Assembly: GCA_036346405.1 (NCBI GenBank)
Contig: CM070563.1
Span: 28,654,816 to 28,718,815, forward strand
DNA from: Phyllostachys edulis
Taxonomy: Eukaryota > Streptophyta > Magnoliopsida > Poales > Poaceae
Reading direction: 5' to 3'
Length of the DNA: 64,000 bases
Made by a program: the position numbers and the translations under genes. A model generated the notes under the pieces. That model was not told the DNA's origin. It did not search any database and was given only the letters and a program-made list of their open reading frames with translations. This document shows positions 39,922-53,900 of this stretch, in pieces. Each line of letters begins with the position of its first letter. Within the stretch, counting starts at the first letter, position 1.

Positions 39922-41157
39922 GGGGTTCCAACTGAAGCTCTATGTGAAATGTATTTGGGGCTGCCGTCGGCTGTGAGCCGGAGTATGGACGGCACGATTG
40001 ATTATGTGGCTGACAGAGTGCAGCATTTCGTAAACGGTTGGAGTGAAAACACGCTGAGCTGTGCTGGCCGCGAGGTCCTTCTCAAGTCGGTTGTTCTCAA
40101 GCGGATCTGACCTATACAACGAGTTGCTTCAAATTACCTGCGAATTTTTGTCAGAAGATAACTTCATATATATCGAATTGTCGGTGGGGGGCTCTATCGA
40201 CAACAAGAGGATACGCTGGCTTAAGTGATCGAGGTTGACTTGCACTGAAGGAGGAGGAATGGGATTTCGAGATATGAAACTTTTTAACCAAGCACTACTT
40301 GGTAAGCACGGATGGCGATTGATTACAAACCCGAAGTCTTTATGTAGTCAGGTGATTAAAGGGAAATATTTCCCTAATGGTGATTTTTTTTGTCGGCAAA
40401 CCGTAAGAAAAGAGGCTCGCACACATGGAAGGCTCTTTTGTATGGCCGAGATGTGCTTAAGAAAGGACTTATAAAGCGAATCGGGTCAGGTGAGTCGATC
40501 AATATTTGGGAGGACAGTTGGATTCCCTCGTCATTATCTATGAAACCCGTGGTTCCTTTGGACAATGCTACTGTTTCCAAAGAGAATGAGCTTACGCTGG
40601 ACAATACACAATACTAGGTCTTGGAATGTTGCTCTGATTAATTACATGTTTGTAAAGCCTGATGTTGATGCTATCTTGCAAATCAAATTGGGAAACCGTT
40701 TGAATGAAGATATTACCGCGTGGGCTTTTGAGCGGAATGGTTTATACCCTGTTAGGTCAGCATATAGGCTTCTGAAGGACGAGCAAATGATGAAGGAAGA
40801 CCGGGCTACAGGCCTACAGCTAGAACTTTTTCGTCTGATGGTCCAGGTCAGTGGTGGAGGCAGTTGTCGAAGATGAAAATTCCCCCCAGAATTTGGATTT
40901 TTTGGAGGCGAGCTATTCATAATTTCCTGCCTTCAAAGGAAGAGCTTCGGCGGCGACATGTAGTGCTTGAAAGTTATTGTGAGGACTGTGGAAATCACAA
41001 GGAAACTGTCTTTCACGTGGCTACGGAATGCATGTATGCATTGTGTTTTTGGGAGGCTCTGAAAGAAATTACAGGGAAGAACATACCAAGGCTACATCCA
41101 GTAACGTAGGCCAAAGACTTGCTTGTTGGGAGCATGGAAAACTCTATGGGTGAAATT
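39922..41157 (+). pseudogene. LINE RT C-terminal half with zf-RVT, frameshifted
   Basis: Reads YLGLPSAVSRSMDGT (about 39950), GREVLLKSVVLKRI, then in another frame GGGMGFRDMKLFNQAL and KHGWRLITNPKSLC (40246-40350), KGLIKRIGSGESINIWEDSW (40462), GLYPVRSAYRLL (40738), and KMKIPPRIWIFWRRAI with ESYCEDCGNHKETVFHVATEC (40870-41033). This order is the thumb/connection plus zinc-binding tail of plant LINE ORF2. At least three frame changes and stops occur. No poly-A or target duplication was identified, and 5' RT motifs are missing. Confidence 0.85.
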
Positions 41158-41870
41158 TCGCCGACGTTAGCAGTTGGGTCCGATAAAATTTTATACCGGA
41201 CAAAAAAAATAGATTTATCCAAATTCAAATTTCAATTCAAAATTTCCGTCCAAAATTTTGCTGAAATATCCGGTAACCGGCGGTTACTGGTTCTATCGGT
41301 AGGGTCCAATAAAATTTATGAAATGATATAGTTTTCCTTGCCATGGAAAACTCTATCAGCAAAATTTCGCCCATAACCGGCAATTATCGGCGTTATCGGT
41401 GGGGTCCTATAAAACTTCATACTTGGCAAAAAAATTTGGATTTATCTAATTTTCATCCAAATTCAAATTTTAGATAAATTTCATCTTTACTTCTAAAAAT
41501 TCTAAATTTCTATTCAAAATATTCGTCCAAAATTTTTTTTGAAATATCCGGTAACCGACGGTCATGGTTAATTTTTTAAAATCGGTGATAATCGGTTCTA
41601 TCAGACCCTCGGTATTTTTTGAAACTATTTCCAATTCGCATGAATTTTGTCAAATTTAGAATAAATTTGTGCCAAAATTTATTTTCAAAAAGTTTGGCCG
41701 ATATTTTCATCGATTTTTGGCTGATTTTTTTTAATTCAAATTTTGATTTGAAAATTTCGGCCACCCCGGTAAAAATTTGTTGCCGGTTTTCAAAACCCTG
41801 CCGACGGTTAGTGGTTCTATCGGTGGGGTCTGACAAAATTTCTGAAATGATAAGTTTCCCTGTGCACAAC
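41140..41870. repeat. Degenerate repeat: three diverged units with GGTAACCGGCGGTTA
   Basis: Units at about 41145-41335, 41336-41420 and 41545-41865 share GGAAAACTCTAT, AAATTTCGCC, TATCGGTGGGGTCC-ATAAAA, AATATCCGGTAACCG and AAATTCAAATTT. The left unit overlaps the end of the LINE fragment. It resembles 17670-17910. No coding content. Confidence 0.6.
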
Positions 41871-41875
41871 CACAT

Positions 41876-44800
41876 TGTGAGGACCCCTGAGATTGAATTC
41901 GTTTTAAGTTAAAAGATTATACCAGAGGCATAATTTTTAACAAGCGACAAACCCAATTTCAAGTTCCCGGATATATCTCATATTATTTCCCAAGATCAAT
42001 GACTAATATGCACATATCCTAAACAACATTGTACAAAGTCATACAAAGGCCATATATTTATAGCAGTAAATTTTACAAGTCCAGTATTTAAGTATAAAAG
42101 TTATATGTGAGACCAACAGTCAACTAAAAACAAAAGTCTGCAGCAGAAACTACTAAAAACACCAAAAGGTACGACCAAGTGTGCCCTAACACCCACAGGC
42201 AATTGAGTGGAGGTAGAAACAGCATCATTCATTAGCGTCGCTATAATCGGCGCTAACGAATGTGTCGTAAACATAATCGTCCTCACCTGCAACAAATGTT
42301 TAAAGCAACTGAGTACAGAAGGTACTCGCAAGACTTACACAAACTAATAAAAGAAAGTGTTTAGTAGAACCTATTTAAAGCATTAGAATTTTTATATATG
42401 CTAAAGGTTGCTCAAAGGAAAGGCTATAATAGCATTATTTTTACATTACGCAACAAGTTTTTATTCCTACACCTCTAATTTTTACCAAGGCCATTTTGCA
42501 AACAAGTTTGGACTAAAAACAAGTATAAATGATATAATCCTTAATCAAAATAAATTAGAGTGGCTGTCCACTTTGACTAGCTAACATGCATGAACAACCA
42601 TTCATGCCGATACCAAGTATACCCATGCCAAATTATTTTCAGAGTCTAACTATGATGTCAATCAAAACAAGTGTCATTCGTAACCGTGTACACGGCTATT
42701 CGAATAGTTTTAACCCTGCAGGGGTGTATATCGTTACTCACACGACTTGATTAGCCCGTAAGCCTCTGGATAATAACACACTTCCTTAGGTATGCCGGCC
42801 GAGTAAACCAAGACTCTGTATTTTTTAGTAAGTTGATATTATTGAGTTGAATCACCCATGCGCGACGAATCCCCCTTAGTACAAGCTACTGATAGAGCTT
42901 GCTAACCGGGGCACACAAGTTGTGTTGGGAATGCCAACTCAAAAGAACTAAACTCTAAAACTATACTCACTCGCGAAATATTAAATTGCAATCGGATCCC
43001 TATGAACATATGATCAAACACATATGTCCTCACTCCACCAGTTTTCCAACTCAATAAAACCCTCCCCTTACTTAACCAAGCAGTGTCCATACACTGCACG
43101 TGGAAGTACGTAAGGTACTTAAATTGACAGCCCAAAGTTCGGTCCTTAATGATCCGGACAAGACGACCACATTGCCCAAATCTCGTGCACGAAGGCACCA
43201 TCACTATCAAGCACTTGTCCAGATCTAAAACATGTTTTTAATATACAATTTTAGACTTAGATTTCAGTTTCAAGAATCTGAACAATTTAACAAAATTAAC
43301 ATAAATGTAGTGTCTCCCAAAATTAACAAGTTACTCTTGTCAACCAAACTACCGATCTACTGACTTGCATGGCTAAGAAAACACATCAAGATTGTAATTC
43401 CAACACAAGATTTCTATCTTAAGCATATGTGTATGAAAAGATTTAAGGTAAGCCACAATTATTTGGGATATAACTAACTAGACTCACAAAATTAATGATA
43501 TACATAAAATAGCATACACACAATTACCATTGCATTTCAAAATACTTAAACTATTAAAACTGGGATCAAAATGACGCAAGAGGTTGCTTGCCTTGATTAT
43601 AATCCACTTGTTCAATCTCAGGTTGATCGGAAGTATAATCAGTCATGTCGGGAAAACCAGAATCTAAAATAATACGAGCAAGTAAATACCGAGAAAAGAA
43701 ACGACGAAGTGAAAAAATACAGAAAAATGCATGATAAAATTACAGTAGGATGCTTCTTACTTAAGAAATTTTCAGTGAAAATTTTAGTTTATTTGGAGTT
43801 CATTTGAATTTGTTATGAATTTTATAAGGTTAAAGAATTTAATGTGTAATTAATTTAATTAACGAAATTTATGTAACAGTATCATGTGCAAAAGTTATTC
43901 CAAATTAAATTTCAGTAAAAACTAAAACTAACAAAAATTATTTCACTCAATTTGGATTTAAAATGAATTACTTATGAATTTTTGAAGTTACAACCATTTT
44001 TAGTCTAAAATCAATTCAATTCGGAAATTTAAAACGAAATCAAAACTTTTGTTACCAAGCCGAACCTAGCCCTACACACTGACGAGCGGGTCCTGGGGTT
44101 AGGGTTGACTCGGTCAGCCTTGATTCAGCCCCGCCGCAGCGACGCGTTGAAGGCGAAAACTTGAAAATACGTTTCCCAGAAACAAAAACGTACTTTTGAA
44201 TTAAACGTAAACGAAATACGTTTTCCCTTAAGAGTAAACGTACTAACTAAACTTACGCATCCACTTAATCAGCTAACGGGGCCCATGCATCAACGTCTCA
44301 GCGCTGAATTCAGCGGCTAAAACGCGCGGTCCCACCCGTCAGCGAAACAATTAACGAGAACATTAAATATTAATCATTCACTTAACCTAAATGAAAACAG
44401 TTAACGCAAGCGCGCCCACTCTGATGTTGTCGCTGTCCGACAACAGAGCGTGAGCTCATAAGCTTTTGGCGACTAAGCGCACGACGATGGCTCATCTTTG
44501 GCGAGCTAGAAGCTAAAACGGGTTCAGAATAGGGTTGCGGTCCCGGAGGTGGCCGGAGTTTGGCTGGCGGTGAACCATAGCGGCAGCGTGACAAGAAGAA
44601 AACGGCAGCACAAGTTCGGCAAAAACGGCTACGCCAATTTGAACGCGCATTAAGCAAACTAGCGCATGCTTATGCTACTAGGGGACATTAGGAACTTACC
44701 TGAGCTTAGGAGACGACTGGAGAAGCAATGGAGCTCGCCGACGGTGTGTGACCGAAAAACAACAATGAGAAGTCCACGGTGACACGATGACCTGAGCAAA

Positions 44801-46031
44801 GGAACCAACAGTGAGTGGTCGGTATAGGTTACTTAGTCATAGAAGAAGCTAATATTGAAAGGAATTGAGAAATGACCCACCCGACCGAAGATGGAGACGA
44901 AGGGGGCAATGTTGGCTGGAAAAAGATGAAATCCAAAATTCGACCAACCTAAAAGAACATTAACTCAATTATTTGAGGGGTTTTATTCCCCATAACCTAT
45001 CAAGTGAAATGATGCACAAGAATGAGGAAGGAGCTCACCGGATGCTAAGATGACACGATGGCAGCCTTCGGCGCGTGCTTCGGAAAACCAAATGGCAAGC
45101 CCGCGGTTTCAAAACTACAAGCAATGCCAAGAGCTCCAATTAGCAGGATGAACAAGGCATAAACAGAGAAGAACAATGGCACAAGAAAGAGAGGATGCGC
45201 CTTCGCGAGGAGGAAGAAACGAGAGCTCCGTTAGTTCGGCCGAAGGAGTGAATCGAGGGTTTTGATGGCCTTCTGGCCGGAGGGAACGAGAGCGACCATG
45301 CGTGGCAACAAGAGACCGATGATGTCAGCAACACGATGCCAAGTGGCACTGCATGAGCTGAAACGGGCGGGCGCGACACCACCTTGCTCTCGGCATTGCG
45401 CAGCGCTGGCACGGCGCCAAGACGACGAGGAAGGAGTCACGCCAAGCGGACCCATTTGTCGACGAGGCAATGACGCCTAGCGGTGGGAGCGGCTGGTGAG
45501 TGGGCTTGGTCCAGTCAAGCCAAAAGGCGCGGGTCGCTACATTGCAATGTGGTGCGACTCGAGTCCAAACGGTTAACCTGATTTAAATTCAAAACCTCTA
45601 TTTTGACCAAGGTGCTAAATATAGCAAATAAATTTGTGAAAATATGAAATTTTTTAGAGGTGCTCTTGGGATTACATAGATCCCATAAAAATTTTGAAAC
45701 ACCACTGTGCATGTTTTAAACTACTTAATTAAATACAAAAACCGAATAGGTTTAATTAAAGAACAAAAATTTTTCTTAAGGTCCAATTGATCTCTAAAAT
45801 TTTGACAAAAATTATCTTAATTTGTGATAATTAATCTAGTATTTGATTAAATTATTTCTCAGAGTTCTTTACTAGCATTAATTTGAAATTTCTTCTTGGA
45901 GTTTCATTTCAAGTTTTAAATTTGATTTGAATTTGAGTTTTTAAATTGTAAAAATTTATGCACATGTTCCCAAAAGGACAAAAATGATATGAAATACATA
46001 TTAGTACTGTTCACTAAACGAGGATGTTACA
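41876..46031 (-). mobile_element. 4.16-kb solo LTR of a gypsy element
   Basis: Plus-strand ends are TGTGAGGACCCCTGAG and CGAGGATGTTACA, so on the minus strand it begins TGTAACATCCTCG and ends GGTCCTCACA. Flanks CACAT (41871-41875) and CACTT (46032-46036) match in four of five bases. Inside are the cytosine-rich GC block (about 44000-45520) and an AT-rich part with GAGTACCTTCTGTACTCAG (complement of 42309-42327), typical of this LTR class. No internal domains. The minus-strand frames in the GC block are composition effects. Confidence 0.75.
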
Positions 46032-46036
46032 CACTT

Positions 46037-47046
46037 CAAGCTGGTTGAATCATACAGGCCGCGGCATTTGACAGCCCCTTGGCTCCATCCAAGTGCGCCT
46101 GCGTCTGTAACACCGCCCAACAGTGCAACATCCATGCAGTGGCAAATTGCAAGAACAACACAGCTAGTCAGCAGGCGATGTCATAAGTGGTAGAAAACTA
46201 ATACTGTTACAAATCCTTAATTCAATTCTTACTGAATTATGTATATATAATACCTGTGCTGTGGAATGAAATCCCAGTGTCTCCCAGTACTATAGTTGAA
46301 GCTACACCTTGAAACAAGAATTGGCAGTATGATCTCATTTACCTCATCATGAAGCATGTCACGGTAGGACTCTGAACTATGGACAGCCCTCTGTGTCGTA
46401 CTTAAAGATGCTACTGGTCAAGTAGAGAAAAGCATGGTTTCTGTGAGGGTCTCTAGTACATATATATTCATTTCTCACCCAACAACTGAACTATCCCATG
46501 CCGAACAACTCTACCATTAATATGGGTGCCAATAACACATTGTACCTGGCTGCATGTTCTCACTGAGTACGTGTAGTAATATTACATTCATTTTACTCCA
46601 ACAGAATAGTACATTCATTTGAAAGTTTGGGTGGGTGAAAAATAGCACTATTTTCATTTAGCCTGTTCTATTATCCTCATTTTCATTTCTAATCTCTGAG
46701 TGGTCATACTTTTGTGACCTTGTCATCGGGGACGGAGACAGGGGGTGCTAGGGGTAGCCTGGCCCCCTAGTCATTCTCCATTTAATCCCTTGCGCACATA
46801 TAAATGTACTAGATAAAAATAACAGTAAAATTATATTTACCTCCTGCAATACAAATATGTTACTAATTGGTCCCCTCGTTATATTTTCCTAGCTCCCTCC
46901 CTGTTGTTATGGTGACCTTCCTTGCACTCTTATCTATAGAAATACATGACTAACAGCAAAATTCGGTTGGTTGCAAATTAAGAGGCTGGCTGTAGTTGAA
47001 ATAGCACATGGCCTTGTCCTTATGATCCTGGAAGTCGAAGCTTTTG
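46037..47046. other. Spacer, nothing recognised
   Basis: AT-rich, no coding signal, element border or repeat could be supported in this kilobase. Confidence 0.5.
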
Positions 47047-48751
47047 TGTCGGACCCGGATTTTCTAATCCCGAATTCTCTGCGTAAATACTGTGTTATTC
47101 CCTATATTAGTATATAGCACTCACAGAGACATTGCTGAATCATTTCATACATGGTGTAAAACCATACCATTCATTAATTAACACATCAGAGTTTACATAG
47201 ACCGCATCAGGTCAAGTTTTACAATAAGGGCCGAACAGGCCAAACTGATTACATTACAAAAGCGGAAGTGACAACGGAAGCAAAAGGGTGAGGGCACATC
47301 TCTCCATAGGCAAGCGACTAGGGAAAACCTATGTGCGTCCGATATTACCCGAAAACTCAGATAATATAGGATGCACGCAAGCACCAACGGAGTCAACGAG
47401 ACTGAGGCGAGACTAGTACAGCTAAAGGCTAAACTACGCTTCATCATCTCCTGGACCTACAACTCCTGGATCCTCATAGTATGCGTAGTCTTCAGGATTT
47501 TCTGCTTCTGAGGGTTTGAGGGAAAGAGCGAGAATGAGCACAACTTCCGTGCTCGCGAGCCAACACACAAGATGCAATAATAACACATGCGAGGCTTAAC
47601 AAGGATGGCTCGGGTTCTTTTATTTGCTAAAGCAACATTTTCAATTATCATAATTACAAAGTTCTATCACTTAGCATTTTAATCAAATTGCATTTTATTA
47701 AAGAGAGAGTAATTGTGCAATATTTACAACAGCAGAGACTACCTCCACCTTTATGCTTATTTGATTGGAGCTACCTCCACTTATAAACACCACTGAGGTT
47801 CATTTCCCCAGGGAAATCCAAATCTAGGGCTAGGTGAGCCCACCACATTTTCATACCACCCACAAAGGTTTTTGAAATAGAACTAACTCTAGTAAGGTTC
47901 TCATGTTCGCCTTTGACCGTAGGCACGGCTGTTTTAACAGTTTATTACTCTGTAGAGACTATACATTTTACCCACAAGAGATAATTGTCCTGATATGTAC
48001 ACATGGTTCCTTAGACATGTGAATCAAGGGGAGATCACCACAAAGCCTTTACAATGCATCCCTCATTATTAGTTACATCCGCTAAGGTTTCGCTTGATAA
48101 GGGTTACGTCCTTGTAGACCTGTTAACCCTTATCCAGACCCCCTCTTGCACCATCGTAACGACTTTCGTCGTGACACCCCGACCCCCTTCGCCACAAAGG
48201 CTTACGGCGTCGCGGGTCATCTACCTAGTGCAACTCGTACTAGTGGTTACAAATTATTCAGCTAGATTGTACTTTACAGACTTGTGGTTGCACTGTTTTA
48301 CATTGGGAGGTCATCACAGGATTAAGTCCTTAGGGTTATCTGGGCGGTTCATTCCACATACCATCCACCTTGAGCTACATTAGCACCCATCATCACATCA
48401 TCCATCCTACCATCCGCCCAGATAGTAAAAACAGTTTATTAGGGTTTTGAGAAGTAAAACCAATTTAACTCAACCATCTCAGTCATTTACCCACAATGAC
48501 TGCCCAAAGCCACATTCATGTTTAAAAGATGATGATTGGGGTATTTAATACCCCAGTACTTAAGCAAGACTAGCATGCCACTTAAGTACAACCTATAACT
48601 AGTATTTACCATATAGTTACTAGGGTGACAAGGATTAAGGGATTCAAATTGTCAAGGATGGCATATTAATTAATTAATCATCAAATAGGTATTTAACTAC
48701 CTTAAGCTTTAACATACATTTGATTAAAGAATTAAAGTATGCAATTTTGGT
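47047..48751 (-). mobile_element. Truncated gypsy LTR, same family as 18417-30748
   Basis: Starts TGTCGGACCCGGAT on plus (LTR end on minus) and follows the long LTR backwards: GAGCACAACTTCCGTGCTCGCGAG at 47555 matches 21485-21510, GCACGGCTGTTTTAACAG matches 21098-21120, and AAGCAAGACTAGCATGCC matches 20480-20500. It ends at GCAATTTTGG, corresponding to about 20315 in the 5' LTR, so only the 3' half is present. Confidence 0.85.
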
Positions 48752-49204
48752 GACTGGCCCACGCGACTAAAGCACCGTCTGAATGGGTGGAGGCTCCGTG
48801 CACGGTGTTCCCTCACGCGAACAGAAGAAACGGAAACACGAGGCAGTCGGTGATAAGAGGACTAAACGTATGGTGCGCTCGTGAGAATGCCATTCCTTAC
48901 GAGTTTAGATAAAGGAGAGATTCCCTAATTTTGTTTTCCATCAAAAGGCTTTGCAGAAAGAAAGAAAATGGTTAGCGAAAAAACGAAGAAGAGGTATAAT
49001 CATTAGGAGCACGATTACTTACCCATCCTAACGAATTGAAAAATCTGAATTCCAAGTGCTTCCCAATCCTACTATACTTGTGTACCAGTGGGCAACAAAG
49101 CCTCGATTGCCAGCATACATGCTGTCCGTTGGAGTAGTGCTAGCTCATTGGAACCCTTGGAACCTACTTACCAAAGAGCTCTGCAAACAGTAGAGGATAT
49201 ATAC
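48752..49204. other. Spacer, no gene
   Basis: Moderately GC-rich at the left (CTCCGTGCACGGTGTTCCC), then AT-rich. It joins the truncated LTR abruptly and ends in the TATAC target copy of the Reina-like element. Origin unknown. Confidence 0.4.
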
Positions 49205-49572
49205 GGTTACAAACCGGTTGATGCTTCGGACAGGGAACAGGAGGATCCAAGTTGTCGGCAAGATGCGGGAGCGGTCAAGCGAAGGAGAAGACCGTCGGAT
49301 TGATATCTGACGGATACCTGGGTTTATTGAGGGCTGCGCCAACTGAAGCCGTGAGGTTGAGGCCCGCCTATTGGTTCTGTGTGGAGAGGATACTTAAGCT
49401 CTTATGGCGTTTCTGTTTGGGCATGTTGAATTGTAAGGACTGAATATCCCCCTATCTGAACTTCTTCTTCTAGTTCTTGTATTCCCCTTTTCAATCTACT
49501 TCATGTCTCCTTCTTTCATTCCAGAACTTGCTTGTATCCGATTACTGATATACATACAAGAGGGAAGTAACA
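49205..49572 (+). repeat. 5' LTR of the Reina-like element
   Basis: Begins GGTTACAAACCGG (T-to-G change at base one compared with the 3' LTR) and ends GAGGGAAGTAACA. It contains CTTCGGACAGGGAACAGGAG and GGGCATGTTGAATTGTAAGG, both shared with 54371-54740. Confidence 0.92.
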
Positions 49573-49575
49573 ATT

Positions 49576-49588
49576 GGTATCAGAGCCA
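49576..49588 (+). other. Primer binding site
   Basis: TGGTATCAGAGCC three bases after the 5' LTR, complementary to the 3' end of initiator tRNA-Met. Confidence 0.9.
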
Positions 49589-49645
49589 TTCTTAATCCTG
49601 GAGATTCCACGATACCAGACGAGAGCTCAAGCCCAGTCTCAAGAG

Positions 49646-50890
49646 ATGGAACAACAGATGGCAGAGTTGACGAGAGTCATCCTTGCCTAGAGTGACTCGA
49701 TCAAGACTTTGCAAGCCAAGAGCGACGCTATTCAAGCCACGGTGGAAGAAATCAAGCCGGAGGTGTTCGAACTCCAGAAATGGAAGCAGAAAATGGAAAC
49801 ATCAATGGAAGGAGTTCGGGCGGAGGTTGGGAATCTTCGGACGCAGGTTAACTAGATTTCTCGCAATCTAGTGCTGGCGGTTCGGCTGGGGGATCTGCCG
49901 CCGATTCTTCCCAGACCAAACGTCAAGCTAGAATCAGTGGCGGCGAAGGGCCAAGCAGTAGAAGACCAAGAGGGAGTCATGCACTTCTAGGGAGAGGAAT
50001 CGATCCATCAAGGAATGAACATGGGGGAGAAGGGCCCGATCACGCCGCATCCAAGCCCGGGTATGTTTAATCGCACAGATTCGGGGTCATATGCGGGGGA
50101 TTTTGGAGGAACTCACTTTAAACATCACGGAGGGTATCATCATTATCACCCGCCTCCTCCTAAGATGGATTTCCCACAGTTTGATGGAGAAAATCCTAAA
50201 GCATGGCAATTCAAATATGAGAATTACTTTCGGATTTGTTCAGTTCAGCCAGAGTTTATGGTTCAGTTGGCTACAATGTATTTTGTGGGAGGTGCATTGC
50301 TGTGATTACAGGCCACTAAAACCCATCTCAGTGTGGATGATTGGGAAACCTTCGCGGAGGTGATATGCCGCAGATTTGGGAGAGAGGAGTTTCAGTAGTT
50401 AGTGAGGCAATTCAGTCGTAGCCGTCAGACCAGCATAGTGACGGAGTATGCTCAGAAATTCAATGAGATCATGCACCAGCTGTTAGCGCACCATGCTTCA
50501 TGGAATCATATGTTCTTTGTAACTCAATTTGTAGACGGATTGCGAGTGGACATACGTTCTGCGGTTGTGTTACACCGACCCCAGGATCTGGACACAGCAG
50601 TGTCATTGGCGTGTCTTCAGGAGGAAGTTATGGATTTAGTGAGAAGAGACCCCCGCCGTGGGGAATACCCATCCAGTATGCGTGCCAGCCTTCGCACCAT
50701 TGTACCTCTATCTCTACCGCCAGGAAGGGGAGGATCAGGAGGAGGGAACCAACCTAAGGATCGGAGAGGCGCGGAGGGATCAAGAGGGATTCTGGGGGAT
50801 GACAGGCTCGGGGCTCTCTGAGCGTATAGGAGAGCCAAAGGACTTTGCCACACTTGTGGGGAGAAGTGGTCCAGAGAACATAAATGTGCA
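49646..50890 (+). pseudogene. gag of the Reina-like element
   Basis: Starts at ATG 49646 (MEQQMAELTRVIL) with a coiled-coil-like region, then a His/Pro-rich linker and the gag core PKMDFPQFDGENPKAW (about 50162) to EYAQKFNEIMHQLL and FVDGLRVDIRSAV. A zinc knuckle variant CHTCGEKWSREHKC lies at about 50846-50887. Gag packages the element's RNA. In-frame stops occur at 49690 (just after MEQQMAELTRVILA), 49853, 49988, 50302 and 50396, and a stop precedes the knuckle at 50819. Inactive. Confidence 0.85.
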
Positions 50891-50908
50891 GCCACGGTAC
50901 AGTTACAT

Positions 50909-53900
50909 GTGGTAGAGGAGCTGTGGGATATGTTAGAGGATCACGAACTGAATTCACAGAAGGAAGATGAGAGTGGTTCGCAAGTGGAAGCAGAATTGTT
51001 GTCGTTATCTAGGGAAGAGGTAATGGGAGACGAAAATGCCCGAACATTCTATTTACAGTGTACTGTTCAAAATCTAGCTGTTGTCATGCTGATTGACTCC
51101 AGCAGTTCTAGTTGCTTCATCAGTCAGGATTTGGCCAGGAGATTAGATGCTATTCAACGGTCAGTCAAGCTGGTTCGAGTTAGAGTGGCCAACGGAGAAT
51201 TGTTGGACTGTGCAACTGAGTTATCGCTCTGCAAGTGGGAGGTTCAAGGACATGTATTTCACACCACCTTCAGGGTGTTACCTCTGAATTGTTATGATCT
51301 GATTTTAGGGATCGATTGGTTGGAGCAACACAGCCCAATGAATGTACACTGGCGGAAGAAGATCATGTTCTTCCAATACCAAGGGAGCAAGATCAGTTTA
51401 CTGGGTAGTAAATCTATATTAATGCAGTGTAGTTTAGTTTGGGAGATACCTCAAGGGGAATCTAAAGTCAATCAACTAATTGCTGTAAGTGCTGCTGAGG
51501 AAGAGGACACAGAAATGCCTCCTGGAATAGCACGACTGTTAAGATCATTCGATCATTGTTCGCTAAACCACAAGGATTGCCACCACAAAGAGAGTTTGAT
51601 CATGCTATCCCCTTGTTGTCAGGGGTGAAACCTATCAATCTCAGGCCCTATAGGTATAATCCTACTCAAAAGGACAAGATCGAGAAACAAGTCACAGATA
51701 TGCTCGCCCAAGGAATTATTCAACCCAGTGCTAGTCCTTTCTCCTCCCCGGTGCTATTAGTACAGAAGAAAGACAAATCTTGGAGGTTTTGTGTGGATTA
51801 CCGCCATTTGAACGCTGCCACTGTCAAAAACCGATATCCCTTACCCATTATTGATGAGTTATTGGATGAGTTGGCTGGGTCAAGATGGTTCACAAGCTTG
51901 GATTTGCGGGCTGGTTACCACCAAATTCGTATGCGACCGAAGGATGAACATAAAACTACATTTAAAACCCATCACGGGCACTTTGAGTTCAGAGTAATGT
52001 CATATGGTCTTACCAGTGCTATGGCAACGTTTCAAGGATTAATGAATGCCATTTTAGCACCGCTGTTACGTAAAGGGGTTCTTGTATTCATCGATGACAT
52101 ATTGATTTAGAGTTCCGATTTGCTGGAACATGAAGACTTACTCAGAAGAGTATTAGAGATCTTGGATATGCATCAGCTGAAGATCAAGAGAACCAAGTGC
52201 TCGTTTGCGAGGCAGAAGTTAATATATTTGGGACATATTATCAGTGAGAAGGGAGTATCGACTGATGACAAGAACATCGAGGCTGTGAGAAATTGGTCGA
52301 GTCCGACAAACATGAGAGAGGTCAGGGGATTCTTGGGACTTGCCGGGTATTACCGAAAGTTTGTTCGCAACTTTGGGTTGATTAGCTGGCCTCTGACAAA
52401 CTTGCTGAAGAAACATCCGGTCTTTGTATGGACGGAAGAGACGGAGGCATCGTTTCAAGCTCTGAAGGGTGCGCTAATCACTGCTCATGTTCTAGCGTTA
52501 CCGGACTTTGCAAAAACTTTTGAAATTGAAACGGATGCATCGGATAAGGGAATTGGAGCAGTCCTAATGCAAGGGGGACATCCAGTTGCTTATCTTAGCA
52601 AATCTTTGGGGCCCCGAACGCGAGGACTATCGACCTATGAGAAAGAGAGTTTAGCCATTATCATGGGAGTGGAACATTGGCGACCGTATTTGCAGCAAGC
52701 TGAGTTCATTATTCGGACTGATCAGAGGAGTTTGGTTCATCTAGATGATCAGCGATTGACCACTCCATGGCAGCACAAGGCGATGACCAAATTACTTGGG
52801 CTCCAATATCGGTTGCAGTACAAGAAGGGGGTGGAAAATTGGACAGTCGATGCTTTGTCAAAGAAGTGCTCACTGCAAGATGAGGAACTGACGGCATTGT
52901 CCACTTGCATACCAGTTTGGTTAACTAAATTAACCGAAGGGTATAAGGAGGACCACCAAACTAGCTGATTGATAGCTGAGCTAAGTTTGGGAAAGTCGCA
53001 ACACCAGAAATTTTCGTTCAAGGAAGGAATACTGCATTATGATGGAAGGATCTAGGTTGGTAACAACATCATATTGCAACACAAGATTCTGCATTCTATG
53101 CATTCGAGTGCCATTAGGGGACACTCGGGGTTTCAAGTAACATATAACAAGACCAAAAAGCTTTTTGCATGGCCGGGGATGAAGAAACAAATTCAATCAT
53201 TTGTGGGGGAGTGCTCAATCTGTGGTCAAGCAAAATCTGAACATGTCAAGTACCCTGGTCTTCTGCAACCGTTACCAGTCCCGGAACAAGCGTGGCAAAT
53301 GATCTCCTTGGATTTCATTGAGGGCCTTCCGAAATCGACCACCTATAACAGTATAATGGTTGTGGTGGACAGTTCTCCAAGTACGCACATTTTGTGCCAT
53401 TGGCTCACCCCTTCACTGCTTTCCAGGTGGCACAAGCATTCATTGGTAACATCTTCAAACTTCATGGTCTGCCTCAGTCTATCATCTCTGACTGTGACAG
53501 GATCTTTACCAGTCATCTGTGGCAAGAACTCTTCTGGCTGGTGAACACTCAGTTGCGAATAAGCTCAGCATACCACCCTCAAACCGACGGGCAAACCGAA
53601 CGCGTTAATCAGTGCTTGGAGACCTACCTCCACTGCTTTGTTCATGCGTGTCCGAGAAGATGGTCATAATGGTTAGCTCTTGCTAAATTTTGGTATAACA
53701 CCTCTTACCATACTACTTTGAAGAAATTGCCATTTGAAGTACTCTACGGACACGGTCCAAGACACTTTGGGGTGACTGATTCCTTGTCATGTGCCTCGAC
53801 CGACCTGACAGAGTGGCTATAGCAAAGGGGGCTGATGACTGAATTACTGCGTCAGCATCTCAATAGAGCTAATCAGAGGATGAAAATGCAAGCTGATAAG

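Noticed and set aside
44382..45480. Frames in the GC block of the 41876-46031 LTR
   Set aside because: Composition effect inside a solo LTR, with no recognised domain.
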